Source: Micromonospora craniellae
Lineage (GTDB): Bacteria; Actinomycetota; Actinomycetes; Mycobacteriales; Micromonosporaceae
DNA length: 64,000 nt
NCBI RefSeq assembly: GCF_014764405.1
Contig: NZ_CP061725.1
Location: 4,030,001 to 4,094,000, forward strand
Direction of reading: 5' to 3'
In this document: piece by piece, positions 30,942 through 39,430 of the stretch
Numbering within the stretch: position 1 is the stretch's first letter
Layout of the letters: every line of letters begins with the position of its first letter
Position numbers and translations under genes: made by a program
The notes under the pieces: model-generated
Seen by the model: the letters and a program-made list of their open reading frames with translations, nothing else
What the model was told of the DNA's origin: nothing
The model's database searches: none

Positions 30942-31349
30942 TCAGCCGGCCGGTACGGTAGCGATCGCCTCGACCTCGACGAGTTGGTCGTCGTAGCCGA
31001 GCACCGCCACGCCGAGCAGCGTGCTCGGTGCGTCGTGGTCGCCGAAGGCGTCGCGTACCACCTCCCAGACCGCGACCAGGTCGGCCTGCTCGGACGACGC
31101 CACGTACACGGTGCTCTTGACCACGTCGGCGAGGGTGGCACCGGCGGCGCGTAGAGCGGTCTCCAGGTTGGTCATGACCTGCCGGGCCTGGGCCGGGTAG
31201 TCACCGGGGGCAACGGTCTTCCCGTCGGCGTCCAGTGGGCAGGCGCCCGCGGTGAAGACCAGGCGGGTGTCGGGTTCCACGGTGGCCAGGTAGGCGTAGG
31301 GGGCGGCGCTGAGGGTGGGCACGGGCAGCAATCGGACGGAACTGGACAT
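30942..31349 (-). CDS. RidA (YjgF/YER057c/UK114) family protein
   Basis: 135 residues from ATG 31349; an earlier in-frame ATG at 31424 lies within the palindromic repeat and is rejected. RidA proteins deaminate reactive enamine/imine intermediates. Visible: FTAGACPLDADGKTV, ARQVMTNLETALRAAGATLADVVKSTVYVA, and the C-terminal LVEVEAIATVP with the conserved glutamate. The residue that binds the substrate carboxylate in true RidA proteins could not be confirmed, so it may belong to a non-deaminase subgroup. It converges with dhbB and is not obviously linked to it. Confidence 0.85.
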   Translation of the reverse strand: MSSSVRLLPVPTLSAAPYAYLATVEPDTRLVFTAGACPLDADGKTVAPGDYPAQARQVMTNLETALRAAGATLADVVKSTVYVASSEQADLVAVWEVVRDAFGDHDAPSTLLGVAVLGYDDQLVEVEAIATVPAG

Positions 31350-31398
31350 GCACGGCAGGCTAGCCCGTGGGGCGAGCCGAGTACCACCTGGTTTCGAT

Positions 31399-31453
31399 GT
31401 TAGGAAGGGACCCTTTCTATACACGAGGCGTTAATAAGGTGCCCTTCCTTACA
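31399..31453. repeat. Palindromic intergenic element, copy 1
   Basis: About 55 bp: TTAGGAAGGGACCC at the left, the shared loop word ACGAGGCGTTA in the middle, and GCCCTTCCTTA at the right. The arms are imperfectly complementary. It lies between the ridA start and the cebR stop. Related copies are at 39376, 42566 and 46991. Confidence 0.88.
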
Positions 31454-31460
31454 CCGCACC

Positions 31461-32483
31461 TCAGGCGGACTCGCGGATGATCAGCTCGGTGGGGAGGATC
31501 AGCGCCGGCTCGACGTCCTCCCCGGCGGCGAGGCGGAGCAGCAGCCGGGTGCCCTGCCGGCCGAGTTCGACTATCGGCTGCCGCACGGTGGTCAGCGGCG
31601 GGTCGGTGTAGGCGGCGGTCTCGATGTCGTCGAAGCCGATCACCGCCACGTCGTCCGGCACCCGCCGTCCCGCCTCGCGGAGCGTACGCATGGCGGCGTG
31701 CGCCATCAGGTCCGAGGCCGCGAAGACGGCGTCCAGGTCGGGGTGGTCGGCGAGCAGTTCCCGCATGGCCGCCGCCCCGGATTCGCGGGTGAAGTCGCCG
31801 ACGGCCACCATCTCCGGTAGGCCGGCGGCGGTAACCGTCTCCCGGTAGCCGGTCAACCGCTCGATCCCGGCGACCATGTCCTGCGGACCGGCGATGGTGG
31901 CGATCCGGCGACGGCCCCCGTCGATCAGGTGCCGTACCGCGCGGGTGACGCCGGCCACCTGGTCGACGTCGACGTAGGGGATGTCCGCCCCGTCGAGGGG
32001 GCGACCGCTGCACACCACCGGGATGCCGAGCGCGGCCAGCTTGGCGGGGAGCGGGTCGGCGCCGTGCAGTGAGGCGAACAGCACCCCGTCGACGTGCCGG
32101 CCGGTGGTGTACCGCTCGACCCGCTCGTGACCGGCCGGTGAGCCGGCCAGCATCAGCACGAGCTGCTTGTCGGCGGCCTCCAACTCCTGCGCGGCGCCCC
32201 GGATGATGCCCGGGAACACCTGGTCGTCGGAGAAGACGCGGGTGGCCTCCTCGGGCATGACCAGGGCGATCGAGTCGGTGCGTTGGGTGACGAGGGTGCG
32301 GGCGGCCAGGTTCGGCACGTACCCCAGCTCGGCCACCGCCTGGCGGACCGCCTCCTGGATCGGCTCGGCGACCGTGGTCGAGCCGTTGACCACGCGGGAG
32401 ACGGTGGCCCGGGACACCCCGGCCCGTCGCGCCACCGCCTCCAGAGTGGGCCGCTGCGCCCCCGTCATAGGAGTTACCACCAT
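31461..32483 (-). CDS. cebR: LacI-family repressor, probable CebR
   Basis: 340 residues. The helix-turn-helix at the N-terminus is typical: TLEAVARRAGVSRATVSRVVNGS. The remaining 270 residues form a periplasmic-binding-protein-like sensor with VIGFDDIETAAYTDPPLTTVRQPI near the end. It is the last gene of the cellobiose-type operon (cebE-cebF-cebG-bglC-cebR), 4 bp after bglC, and would act on the two palindromes before cebE. In Streptomyces, CebR recognises a 14-bp palindrome with the same AGCGCT core. Start ATG at 32483; ATG at 32468 is possible. Confidence 0.85.
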   Translation of the reverse strand: MVVTPMTGAQRPTLEAVARRAGVSRATVSRVVNGSTTVAEPIQEAVRQAVAELGYVPNLAARTLVTQRTDSIALVMPEEATRVFSDDQVFPGIIRGAAQELEAADKQLVLMLAGSPAGHERVERYTTGRHVDGVLFASLHGADPLPAKLAALGIPVVCSGRPLDGADIPYVDVDQVAGVTRAVRHLIDGGRRRIATIAGPQDMVAGIERLTGYRETVTAAGLPEMVAVGDFTRESGAAAMRELLADHPDLDAVFAASDLMAHAAMRTLREAGRRVPDDVAVIGFDDIETAAYTDPPLTTVRQPIVELGRQGTRLLLRLAAGEDVEPALILPTELIIRESA

Positions 32484-32487
32484 CTCG

Positions 32488-33858
32488 TCACAGCCCGTTC
32501 CGGGAGATCACCTCCTGGTACCACCGGGCACTCGACTTCGGTGTACGCCGCTGGGTGAGGTAGTCGACGTGCACGATGCCGAACCGCTTCCGGTACCCCT
32601 CGGCCCACTCGAAGTTGTCCAGCAATGACCATACGAGATAGCCGCGCAGGTCCACGCCCCGGGCGATGGCCTCGTGTGCGGCGCGCAGGTGGCCGTCGAG
32701 GTAGGCGATCCGGTCCGAGTCCTGGAGCGGGCTGGTCGGGTCGGCGGTCCTGTCCGGAAAAGCCGCGCCGTTCTCGGTGATCAGCAACGGCACCCCGGGG
32801 TGGTCGGTGGCGATCCGCTCCAGCAGCCGGGTCAACCCGGCTGGTTCGATCATCCACCCCATGTCGGTCAGCGGACCGACCGCCGGCAGGAACTCCACCG
32901 CACCCTCGGTGCCCGGGTACGCGCCACCGCCCCCGCCACCGTCCGGACGGCCAGCGACGTAGGTGGGCGAGTAGTAGTTGATGCCGAGCAGGTCGATCGG
33001 TGCCGCGATGATCTTCTCGTCGCCGTCCCGGACGAAGGTCGGCTCGACCAGCCGCGCCACGTGCTCGCGGACGTCGTCCGGGTACCCGCCGACCAGCAGC
33101 GGATCGAGGAAGATCCGGTTGTGCAGGCCGTCGACCAGGCGTACGGCGGCGGCGTCGGCCGCGCTGTCCGCGTCGGCGGGCTGCACGTCGGCGGGATTGA
33201 GCGTGATGCCGACCCGGGCCGCACCACCGGTCCGCAGGGCCTGGGTAGCCAGGCCGTGCGCGAGCAGCAGATGGTGTACGGCGGAGAACGCCGCCCCCGC
33301 ATCCTGCACCCCGGGCGCGTGCACCCCGTTGCCGTATCCGAGGTACGCCGAGCACCACGGCTCGTTGAGCGTCGTCCAGGTGTCGATCCGGTCGCCGAGC
33401 CGGGTGTGCACGGCACTGGCGTAGGTGGCGAAGTGCTCGGCCGTGTCCCGGTCGGTCCAGCCGCCCCGGTCCTGCAACGTCTGCGGCAGGTCCCAGTGGT
33501 AGAGCGTGACGATCGGGTCGATGCCCCGACCGAGCAGCGCGTCGGTCAGCCGGTCGTAGAAGTCCAGGCCGCGCGGGTTGACCGGCCCGCTGCCGTCGGG
33601 CTGGATGCGGGGCCAGGACACCGAGAAGCGGTACGCCTGGAGGCCCAGCTCCGCCATCATCGCCACGTCGTCGGCGTACCGGTGGTAGTGGTCGCAGGCG
33701 ACGTCGCCGGTGTGCCCGGCGTGGACCTTGCCGGGCGTACGGCTGAACGTGTCCCAGATCGAGTCGCCGCGCCCATCGTCGCGGGCCGCTCCCTCGATCT
33801 GGTACGCCGCCGTGGCCGCACCCCACAGAAAGTTCTCCGGAAAACTCAGTCCAGTCAC
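32488..33858 (-). CDS. bglC: GH1 beta-glucosidase
   Basis: 456 residues, cytoplasmic family 1 glycosidase that would cut imported cellobiose or cello-oligosaccharides to glucose. Hallmarks: ENFLWGAATAAYQIEGA at the start, acid/base glutamate in TTLNEPWC, nucleophile in PLLITENGAAFPD, and the closing SLLDNFEWAEGY. The GTG start overlaps the upstream permease stop (GTGA); the open frame continues to 34158 but lies inside that permease. No signal peptide. The order matches the Streptomyces ceb-bglC operon. Confidence 0.93.
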   Translation of the reverse strand: MTGLSFPENFLWGAATAAYQIEGAARDDGRGDSIWDTFSRTPGKVHAGHTGDVACDHYHRYADDVAMMAELGLQAYRFSVSWPRIQPDGSGPVNPRGLDFYDRLTDALLGRGIDPIVTLYHWDLPQTLQDRGGWTDRDTAEHFATYASAVHTRLGDRIDTWTTLNEPWCSAYLGYGNGVHAPGVQDAGAAFSAVHHLLLAHGLATQALRTGGAARVGITLNPADVQPADADSAADAAAVRLVDGLHNRIFLDPLLVGGYPDDVREHVARLVEPTFVRDGDEKIIAAPIDLLGINYYSPTYVAGRPDGGGGGGAYPGTEGAVEFLPAVGPLTDMGWMIEPAGLTRLLERIATDHPGVPLLITENGAAFPDRTADPTSPLQDSDRIAYLDGHLRAAHEAIARGVDLRGYLVWSLLDNFEWAEGYRKRFGIVHVDYLTQRRTPKSSARWYQEVISRNGL

Positions 33859-34688
33859 GCCTTCACCGCACCTTCCATGATCCCGCCGATGATCTGGCGG
33901 CCGAACAGGACGAACACCAGCAGCAGGGGCAGCGTGGCGATGGCCGTACCGGTGAACACCTGGGACATGTCCTGGTAGTAGCCGTCGGACAGCGCCCGTA
34001 GCGACAACTGCACGGTCGGGTTCGCCGGGTCGTTGAGCACCGCGTACGGCCAGAGGAAATCGTTCCACGTGGTCATGAAGGTGAGCAGGCCGAGCACGGC
34101 GGCGGCCGGCCGCAGTGCCGGTACCACCACGTTCCAGTAGATCCGGGCGGTGCCGCATCCGTCCACCCGGGCCGCCTCGATCAGCTCGGTGCTGACCGCC
34201 TGGCCGGCGTACTGGCGCATCATGAACACGCCGAAACCGGTGACCAGGGCGGGCAGGATCACGGCGGGCAGCCGGTCGTTCAGGTTCAGCTTCGTCATCA
34301 GCATGTAGAGCGGGATGACGCCGAGCTGGGTGGGCACCATCATGGTGGCGATGATGACCATCAGCATCGCGTTGCGGCCCCGGAACCGCAGCTTGGCGAA
34401 GGCGAACCCGGCCAGGCTGCAGAAGAACACCACCGAGATGGTGACCGTGGTCGCCACGATCGCCGAGTTGATCAGGCCGGTCAGGAAGTAGGCGTCGGTG
34501 TTGTCGAACAGCCGGGCGATGTTGGCGCCGAGGTTGCCGCCGGGCGTCATCGGTGGCGGCAACTGCCCCATCGCGTCGCTGCTGCGGCTGGCCACCACGA
34601 ACATCCAGTAGATCGGGAAGAGCGACATCACGGTGGCGGCGATCAGCGCGCAGTACGTGAGCGGGCTGGCCCGCCAGAGCCGGCTCAT
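33855..34688 (-). CDS. cebG: Carbohydrate ABC permease (MalG type)
   Basis: 277 residues, six predicted membrane helices. The EAA coupling loop near residue 175 reads ELIEAARVDGCGTARIYWNVVVPALRP, the contact site for the shared MsiK-type ATPase; no ATPase gene is in the operon, as usual for actinobacterial sugar importers. The ATG overlaps the stop of a 27-codon ORF by 4 bp. It forms the channel with the MalF-type partner upstream. Confidence 0.9.
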   Translation of the reverse strand: MSRLWRASPLTYCALIAATVMSLFPIYWMFVVASRSSDAMGQLPPPMTPGGNLGANIARLFDNTDAYFLTGLINSAIVATTVTISVVFFCSLAGFAFAKLRFRGRNAMLMVIIATMMVPTQLGVIPLYMLMTKLNLNDRLPAVILPALVTGFGVFMMRQYAGQAVSTELIEAARVDGCGTARIYWNVVVPALRPAAAVLGLLTFMTTWNDFLWPYAVLNDPANPTVQLSLRALSDGYYQDMSQVFTGTAIATLPLLLVFVLFGRQIIGGIMEGAVKA

Positions 34689-34768
34689 CGCGCCACCTCG
34701 CTTCGCTCGGCGTCGCGACGAGGCTTCAACGCGCTGAACCGAATGACTCGCTCGCTACGCTCGCTCAT
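34685..34768 (-). CDS. 27-codon ORF linking the two ceb permease genes
   Basis: Encodes MSERSERVIRF followed by SALKPRRDAERSEVAR. Its ATG lies in the stop of cebF (ATGA) and its own TGA lies in the ATG of cebG (ATGA), so it is coupled at both ends. The DNA is rich in GAGCG/GCGAG words that form short inverted repeats. Such SER-rich N-termini recur in Micromonospora proteins (recollection, not checked). It may be an inserted repeat that happens to keep the translational chain intact rather than a functional peptide. Confidence 0.4.
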   Translation of the reverse strand: MSERSERVIRFSALKPRRDAERSEVAR

Positions 34769-35772
34769 CGCGGGCCTCCCTTCCGCCCGCCGACGTTCGG
34801 GCGGGCACCGGCCCCGAGCCGGCGGATGATCAGTACGTTGATCGCCGCGACGATGGCGATCAGGGCGAACAGCAGCCACGCCACCGCCGAGCCGTACCCG
34901 AAGTTGTAGTAGGGCGCGAAGGCGTTCTCGAACATGTACATGGTGAGCGTCTGTGACTCGCGCATCGGACCGCCCCGGATCGCGTTGGTGCCGGAGTGGA
35001 ACAGCCGGGGCTCGGTGAAGAGTTGGAGCCCGCCGATGGTGGAGATGATGACGCAGAAGATGATCGTGGGCTTGAGCAGTGGGACGGTGACCGCCCAGAA
35101 CTGCCGGGCCCGGTTCGCGCCGTCGATGGCTGCCGCCTCGTACAGGTCGCGGGGGATGGCCTGCATGGCGGCCAGGAAGATCAGCGCGTTGTAGCCGGTC
35201 CACCGCCAGTCGACCATGGCGGAGATGGCCACCCAGGAGGCGAACCGGTCGGACTTCCACCCGATCGGGTCGACGCCCACCAGGTCGAGCATCCAGTTGA
35301 CCATCCCGAACTCGCGGCCGAACAGCACCCCGAAGACGATCGCCACGGCGGCCGTGGAGGTGACGTTGGGGACCAGCACGGCCATCCGCCAGCCGGTGCG
35401 GAAGCGCAGGTGCCGGTTGAGCAGGTTGGCCAGCCAGAGTGCCAGCAGCAACTGCGGCACGGTGCTGATCACGAAGATGCCGAGGGTGTTCACCACCGAG
35501 TGCCAGAAGTCGCTGTCGACCAGCAGCCGGGTGTAGTTGTCCGCGCCGATGAAGGTGGGATTGCTGCCGAGCAGGTCCCAGTCGTGCAGCGAGACCCAGA
35601 AGGTGTACGCCAGCGGCCAGGCCCCGAAGATCGCGAAGATCACGAAGAACGGGGCGATGTAGAGGTAGGGCGAGTATTTCGCGTCGATCCGGCTCAGCCG
35701 GCCGGACCGTGGCGGGCGGGTGTCGCGCGGTGCCGGGGTGGCCGGCGGGTGCGCGTCGAGCTGCAACGCCAT
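34765..35772 (-). CDS. cebF: Carbohydrate ABC permease (MalF type)
   Basis: 335 residues from ATG 35772, with an AAAGGAG site about 10 nt upstream; the longer frame to 36165 overlaps cebE and is rejected. A polar N-terminus of about 35 residues precedes six helices starting YLYIAPFFVIFAIFGAWPLAYTFWVSLHDW. The EAA loop is DLYEAAAIDGANRARQFWAVTVPLLKP. It partners with the MalG-type permease. It is separated from cebE by 115 bp that hold a large hairpin. Confidence 0.9.
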   Translation of the reverse strand: MALQLDAHPPATPAPRDTRPPRSGRLSRIDAKYSPYLYIAPFFVIFAIFGAWPLAYTFWVSLHDWDLLGSNPTFIGADNYTRLLVDSDFWHSVVNTLGIFVISTVPQLLLALWLANLLNRHLRFRTGWRMAVLVPNVTSTAAVAIVFGVLFGREFGMVNWMLDLVGVDPIGWKSDRFASWVAISAMVDWRWTGYNALIFLAAMQAIPRDLYEAAAIDGANRARQFWAVTVPLLKPTIIFCVIISTIGGLQLFTEPRLFHSGTNAIRGGPMRESQTLTMYMFENAFAPYYNFGYGSAVAWLLFALIAIVAAINVLIIRRLGAGARPNVGGRKGGPR

Positions 35773-35794
35773 GACCCGTGACTCCTTTCCACGC

Positions 35795-35874
35795 CCCCGC
35801 CCCGCGCCGATCCAGGGCCGCCGCCGCGTCGTAGGTGGACGCGTCGGGTTCGCTGGATCGGCGGCGGGGTGGGG
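35795..35874 (-). terminator. Intergenic hairpin between cebE and cebF
   Basis: Arms at 35853-35874 and 35795-35814 are near-complementary (CTGGATCGGCGGCGGGG against CCCCGCGCCGATCCAG) around a 38-nt loop. It directly follows the cebE stop on the minus strand. Such hairpins after binding-protein genes commonly attenuate or protect mRNA so the binding protein is made in excess over the permeases. Confidence 0.6.
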
Positions 35875-35887
35875 ACCGTCGGGCCGG

Positions 35888-37192
35888 CTACTTGGCGGCG
35901 GCCTTCTTGGCGTTGGCGATCGCGTCCTGCCACCCCTGCTCGGGATTGCGCTGTCCCAGCTCGACGGTGCGGACGGCGTTCTCGACCTCGGTGCGTACGG
36001 CCTGGTTCTTCGGGCCCATGTAGACCGGCTTGAGGGTCTTGGCACCCTCACCGAAGATCCGGCCGACCGGCGCGCCGGAGAAGTACGCGTTGGTGGCCTC
36101 GGTGATGGCCGGGTCCTCCAGCGCCTGCGGCGACGACGGCAGCGGGCCCTTGGCCTTGAAGGCACCGATGTGGCCCTCGGTGCTGGTCAGGAACTTGGCC
36201 AGCTTGATCGCTTCTTCCTGGTTCTTGCTCTGGCGCGGCACGGCCAGGTGCGAGCCGCCCCAGTTGCCGCCGTCACCGGGCACCCGGGCGATGTCCCACT
36301 TGCCGTTGGCCTCCGGCCCGGCGTTGCCCTCGATCACCCCGGTCATCCAGGCCGGGCAGGCGATGGTGGCGAACTTGGACTGTTTGAAGGCCGAGACCCA
36401 CTCGTCCGACCAGGAGCCGTACTTGCCGGACAGGCCGGCGTTGACGATGGCCATGGTGGTGTCCCAGGCCTGCTTCACCGCCGGGTTGCTGTCCACCACG
36501 AGGTTGTCGCTGGTGTCGTAGTAGTGGTAGCCCTGCGCGTTACCGGCGGTCTGGAGCACGATGGTGTTGAATGTGTTGGTGGCCGCGTCCAGGAACGAGG
36601 CGCCGGTGTTCGCCGCCTTGAACTTCTCGCCGGTGGCGATGTAGTCCTGCCAGGTCGGCCAGAGCTTGGAGACCTCTTCGCGGTCGGTGGGCAGCCCGGC
36701 CTTGGCGAACAGGTCGCTGCGGTAGCACATGGCCATGCCGCCGACGTCGGTGCCGAGACCGATCAGCTTCTGGCCGTCGGCGGTGAGCCCCTGGTTCCAC
36801 TTCCACTCCAGGAAGTTGCCCTTGAGGTCGGCGGCGCCGTGGTCGAGCAGGTTGACGAAGTTGTCCGGGTTGGCCTTGTACTCGACCATCAGACCCTCTT
36901 CGATGGCGACCACGTCACCGGCGCCCTTGCCCGCCGCGAGCCACTGGGTCAGCTTCGGCGAGTACTCGTCGAGGTTGCCGCCGGTGCCCCGTTCGACGAT
37001 CTTCACGCCGGGGTTGGCGTCCATGTACTGCTTGTAGAGGTCCTCGTAGCCGAACTGTCCGAAGACGTCGACGGTGAGGGTTATCGTGCCGTCCTCGGCG
37101 TCGTCGCCGCCACCGCAGCCGCTGGTGACGAGCAACGTGCCGACGGCGGCCAGGGCGACCGCGGCGAGGCGGTGGCGCGGGAAGGTGCCCAT
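35888..37192 (-). CDS. cebE: Sugar ABC transporter substrate-binding lipoprotein
   Basis: 434 residues. Signal peptide with lipobox VTSGC near residue 25, followed by a glycine/aspartate linker. The mature part is an extracellular solute-binding protein of the family-1 type (VDVFGQFGYEDLYKQYMDANPGVKI, then GGSHLAVPRQSKNQEEAIKLAKFLTS near residue 310). It probably captures cellobiose or cellotriose, inferred from the downstream GH1 beta-glucosidase and CebR-like repressor. First gene of the operon; a GAGAGGGG ribosome site precedes the ATG. Confidence 0.9.
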   Translation of the reverse strand: MGTFPRHRLAAVALAAVGTLLVTSGCGGGDDAEDGTITLTVDVFGQFGYEDLYKQYMDANPGVKIVERGTGGNLDEYSPKLTQWLAAGKGAGDVVAIEEGLMVEYKANPDNFVNLLDHGAADLKGNFLEWKWNQGLTADGQKLIGLGTDVGGMAMCYRSDLFAKAGLPTDREEVSKLWPTWQDYIATGEKFKAANTGASFLDAATNTFNTIVLQTAGNAQGYHYYDTSDNLVVDSNPAVKQAWDTTMAIVNAGLSGKYGSWSDEWVSAFKQSKFATIACPAWMTGVIEGNAGPEANGKWDIARVPGDGGNWGGSHLAVPRQSKNQEEAIKLAKFLTSTEGHIGAFKAKGPLPSSPQALEDPAITEATNAYFSGAPVGRIFGEGAKTLKPVYMGPKNQAVRTEVENAVRTVELGQRNPEQGWQDAIANAKKAAAK

Positions 37193-37237
37193 GGTCTGGT
37201 GACCCCTCTCAGGTCGGGGTGGTGGTGGACAAAGGCC

Positions 37238-37252
37238 CAGAGAGCGCTCTCA
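37238..37252. promoter_or_regulatory. LacI/CebR operator 1
   Basis: Palindrome GAGAGCGCTCTC at 37240-37251, extended by flanking bases. It lies 46-60 bp upstream of the cebE ATG and centres 46 bp from a second copy. The AGCGCT core is that of the Streptomyces CebR box. The likely ligand is the LacI-type protein at 31461-32483. Confidence 0.85.
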
Positions 37253-37283
37253 CGAAGCTTGCGGTTCACTCCCGGCCGGTGTC

Positions 37284-37299
37284 AAGAGAGCGCTCTCTC
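37284..37299. promoter_or_regulatory. LacI/CebR operator 2
   Basis: Perfect 14-bp palindrome AGAGAGCGCTCTCT at 37285-37298, with a longer GAGAG/CTCTC context. It lies about 95 bp upstream of cebE. Two operators on about the same helix face (46 bp) allow cooperative or looping repression. Confidence 0.87.
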
Positions 37300-37316
37300 G
37301 GTGAGGTCACAGAATG

Positions 37317-37356
37317 GCCACGGGCGGCCCTCCCGATCGGGAGAGCCGCCCGTGGC
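37317..37356 (-). terminator. Strong hairpin after the MDMPI-type gene
   Basis: A 40-nt near-continuous hairpin: GCCACGGGCGGC at 37317-37328 pairs perfectly with 37345-37356, and the inside holds a second palindrome (CTCCCGATCGGGAG). It lies 47 bp past the stop of the gene at 37403-38167 and before the ceb operators, so it likely terminates that transcript. Confidence 0.8.
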
Positions 37357-37402
37357 GATGCGGTGTCCGGGCCGTCGGTCGAGGCGGACCGCCGACGTGG
37401 AT

Positions 37403-38167
37403 TCAGCCGGTCGTCCGAACCCCGTCCAGCAGGGCGCGGTCACCGGCCACGGTCAGGGTGTCGAAGCTGACCCGTCCCCAGAGCGCCAGCAGCAGGTCGC
37501 TCGCGGTGCCGGTGACGTGCACCCGGGCGTGGTGATCGTCGTGGTCGAGGATGGTGCCGGTGTCGAGCAGCGCCACCCCCTCGCCGCGCAGCCGCAGGTA
37601 CCACTCCTGGGCGGCGTCGCTCGCGCTCAACCGGACCACCCCGCGCCACTGCCCGGTCGCCGCCCGCCGACCCGCCGGCAGCCAAGTGTCCAGGACCTCG
37701 CTCACCCCGTCGGCCGCGAGCTTGGCCTCGACCGGTTCACCGGCGGCGATGGCGAGCTGGGCGTCCCAGCGGTGCACCGCCGTCTCGTGGGCCATCCGGC
37801 GCGGCCAGAATCCCGCCCGCTTCGGCTGCGGCGCCCAGTTCCACGCCGGAGCCTCCGGGTCGAGCGTGTCGAAGAGGGCCATCAGCTCGTCGTACGCCTC
37901 CTGCCACTGCGCCACGACGGTCGAACCCGGCACCGGCTCGACCGGCTGCGCCCGGTGCGGCGGAGCGGTCGTCTCGCCCGAACCCGCGACCGCGCGAACC
38001 CAGCGGTAGACACCGGCGAGATGCAGGGCCAGGTCGGTGACCGTCCAGCCGGGGCGGGAGAGCACGGGTGTCTCGGGAGGGGCTTCGGCCACCGCGGCGG
38101 CGAACGCCGGACCCTCCGCCCGAAGCGCGCCGATCCAGAAGTCCTTGCTGCCCTGCATTCTGCTCAT
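37403..38167 (-). CDS. Maleylpyruvate isomerase N-terminal domain (DinB-like, mycothiol-dependent superfamily) protein
   Basis: 254 residues from ATG 38167, 6 nt after a GGGAGG site; ATGs at 38173 and 38158 are alternatives. The N-terminal four-helix domain shows GWTVTDLALHLAGVYRWVRAVAG and later FWPRRMAHETAVHRWDAQLA, the metal-histidine pattern of the MDMPI/TIGR03083 family. The C-terminal domain of about 90 residues is the usual companion. Many members use mycothiol, which this organism can make (mshA at 41187). Substrate unknown. Confidence 0.82.
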   Translation of the reverse strand: MSRMQGSKDFWIGALRAEGPAFAAAVAEAPPETPVLSRPGWTVTDLALHLAGVYRWVRAVAGSGETTAPPHRAQPVEPVPGSTVVAQWQEAYDELMALFDTLDPEAPAWNWAPQPKRAGFWPRRMAHETAVHRWDAQLAIAAGEPVEAKLAADGVSEVLDTWLPAGRRAATGQWRGVVRLSASDAAQEWYLRLRGEGVALLDTGTILDHDDHHARVHVTGTASDLLLALWGRVSFDTLTVAGDRALLDGVRTTG

Positions 38168-38238
38168 CGCCATCCTCCCGGGGGGTGACCCGGCCACCAA
38201 TGGGTGCCGCGGCTACCCACCAGCCTAGGGTGAAAGGC

Positions 38239-39321
38239 GTGTCCGACGCCTACGCCCAGCCGACAGCCGCCGCTGAACCCACCAGCATCGGCGATCTAGC
38301 GCAATACACCACATTACGCCTGGGTGGCCCGGCTCGCCGGATCGTCACCGCCACCACCGCCGACGAGATCGTCGTCCGGGTACGCGAGGCACAGGACGAC
38401 GTTCTCCTGCTCGCGGGCGGTAGCAACGTGGTGATCGGCGACGCCGGATTCCCCGGCACCGTGGTCCTCATCCGGTCCCGGGGCCTGCGCGTGCTCGCCG
38501 AGGACGAGACGAGCGTCACCGTACGGGTCGAGGCCGGCGAACCGTGGGACGACCTGGTCGCCGCGACCGTGGCCAACGGCTGGTCCGGGTTGGAGTGCCT
38601 GTCCGGCATCCCCGGCTCGACCGGGGCGACCCCGATCCAGAACGTCGGAGCGTACGGGCAGGAGGTCGCCGACACCATCGTCGGCGTGCAGGTCTACGAC
38701 CGCGTCACCGGGGAGGTGACGAACGTGCCCACGGTGGACTGTGGCTTCGCCTACCGGGCCAGCGTCTTCAAGTACAGCGAACGGCTGGTGGTGCTCTCGG
38801 TCGACTTCCGGCTGGCCCGGTCGCCGCTGTCCGGCCCGGTGCGGTACGCGGAGCTGGCCCGGACGCTCGGCGTGTCCGTCGGTGACCGGGTGCCGGCGGA
38901 CCAGGCGCGCGCCACCGTGCTGCGACTGCGCGCCGGCAAGGGGATGGTGCTGGACCCGACCGACCCGGACACCCGCTCGGTCGGCTCGTTCTTCACCAAC
39001 CCGGTGCTGGACACCGCCGGCTACGAACTGCTGCGGCAGCGGGCCGCCGACATCGGGGAGCCGCCGGCCTGGCCGGGCGTCGGGGACCGGGTCAAGGTCA
39101 GCGCGGCCTGGCTGATCGACAAGGCGGGCTTCGGCAAGGGCCACCCCGGACTCGAGGGCGTGGCCATCTCCAGCAAGCACACGCTGGCTCTGACCAACCG
39201 CACCGGCACCGCCAGCACCGACGCCCTGATCACCCTGGCCCGCGAGATCCGCGACACCGTCCAGGCCCGCTTCGCGGTGGCCCTGCACCCCGAACCGGTC
39301 CTTGTCAACTGCACCATCTGA
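38239..39321 (+). CDS. murB: UDP-N-acetylenolpyruvoylglucosamine reductase
   Basis: 360 residues. Second committed step of peptidoglycan precursor synthesis, NADPH- and FAD-dependent. Motifs: YTTLRLGGPARRIVTA, LLAGGSNVVIGDAGFPG, the segment LECLSGIPGSTGATPIQNVGAYGQE, FAYRASVFKYSERLVVLSV, SVGSFFTNPVL with the catalytic serine, and the closing HPEPVLVNC. The GTG at 38239 follows a GTGAAAGG site; an upstream open frame to 38068 overlaps the divergent gene and is rejected. Equivalent to the mycobacterial murB at the same relative place. Confidence 0.96.
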   Translation: MSDAYAQPTAAAEPTSIGDLAQYTTLRLGGPARRIVTATTADEIVVRVREAQDDVLLLAGGSNVVIGDAGFPGTVVLIRSRGLRVLAEDETSVTVRVEAGEPWDDLVAATVANGWSGLECLSGIPGSTGATPIQNVGAYGQEVADTIVGVQVYDRVTGEVTNVPTVDCGFAYRASVFKYSERLVVLSVDFRLARSPLSGPVRYAELARTLGVSVGDRVPADQARATVLRLRAGKGMVLDPTDPDTRSVGSFFTNPVLDTAGYELLRQRAADIGEPPAWPGVGDRVKVSAAWLIDKAGFGKGHPGLEGVAISSKHTLALTNRTGTASTDALITLAREIRDTVQARFAVALHPEPVLVNCTI

Positions 39322-39375
39322 CCCGGGTGGCGCCGGCCCGCCCGCGGCGCACGGCCCGCACGGGGCGGGCTGGGT

Positions 39376-39430
39376 GTTAGGAAGGGACCCTTTTAGTACG
39401 CGAGGCGTTAGTAGGGGGCCCTTCCTTACA
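39376..39430. repeat. Palindromic intergenic element, copy 2
   Basis: GTTAGGAAGGGACCC at the left, loop word GCGAGGCGTTAGTAG, and GGGCCCTTCCTTACA at the right; same layout as copy 1. It lies between convergent murB and the methyltransferase-like gene, and the latter's TAA stop (39426-39428) is inside the repeat arm. May act as a bidirectional terminator. Confidence 0.9.

Noticed and set aside
31399..31453. Transposon end
   Set aside because: No transposase or target duplication was seen near any of the four copies; treated as a palindromic repeat.
35720..38188. 822-codon plus-strand frame opposite cebE and the MDMPI gene
   Set aside because: Antisense composition only (Gly/Arg/Val/Leu) with no motifs; minus-strand genes have signal peptide, lipobox and domain signatures.
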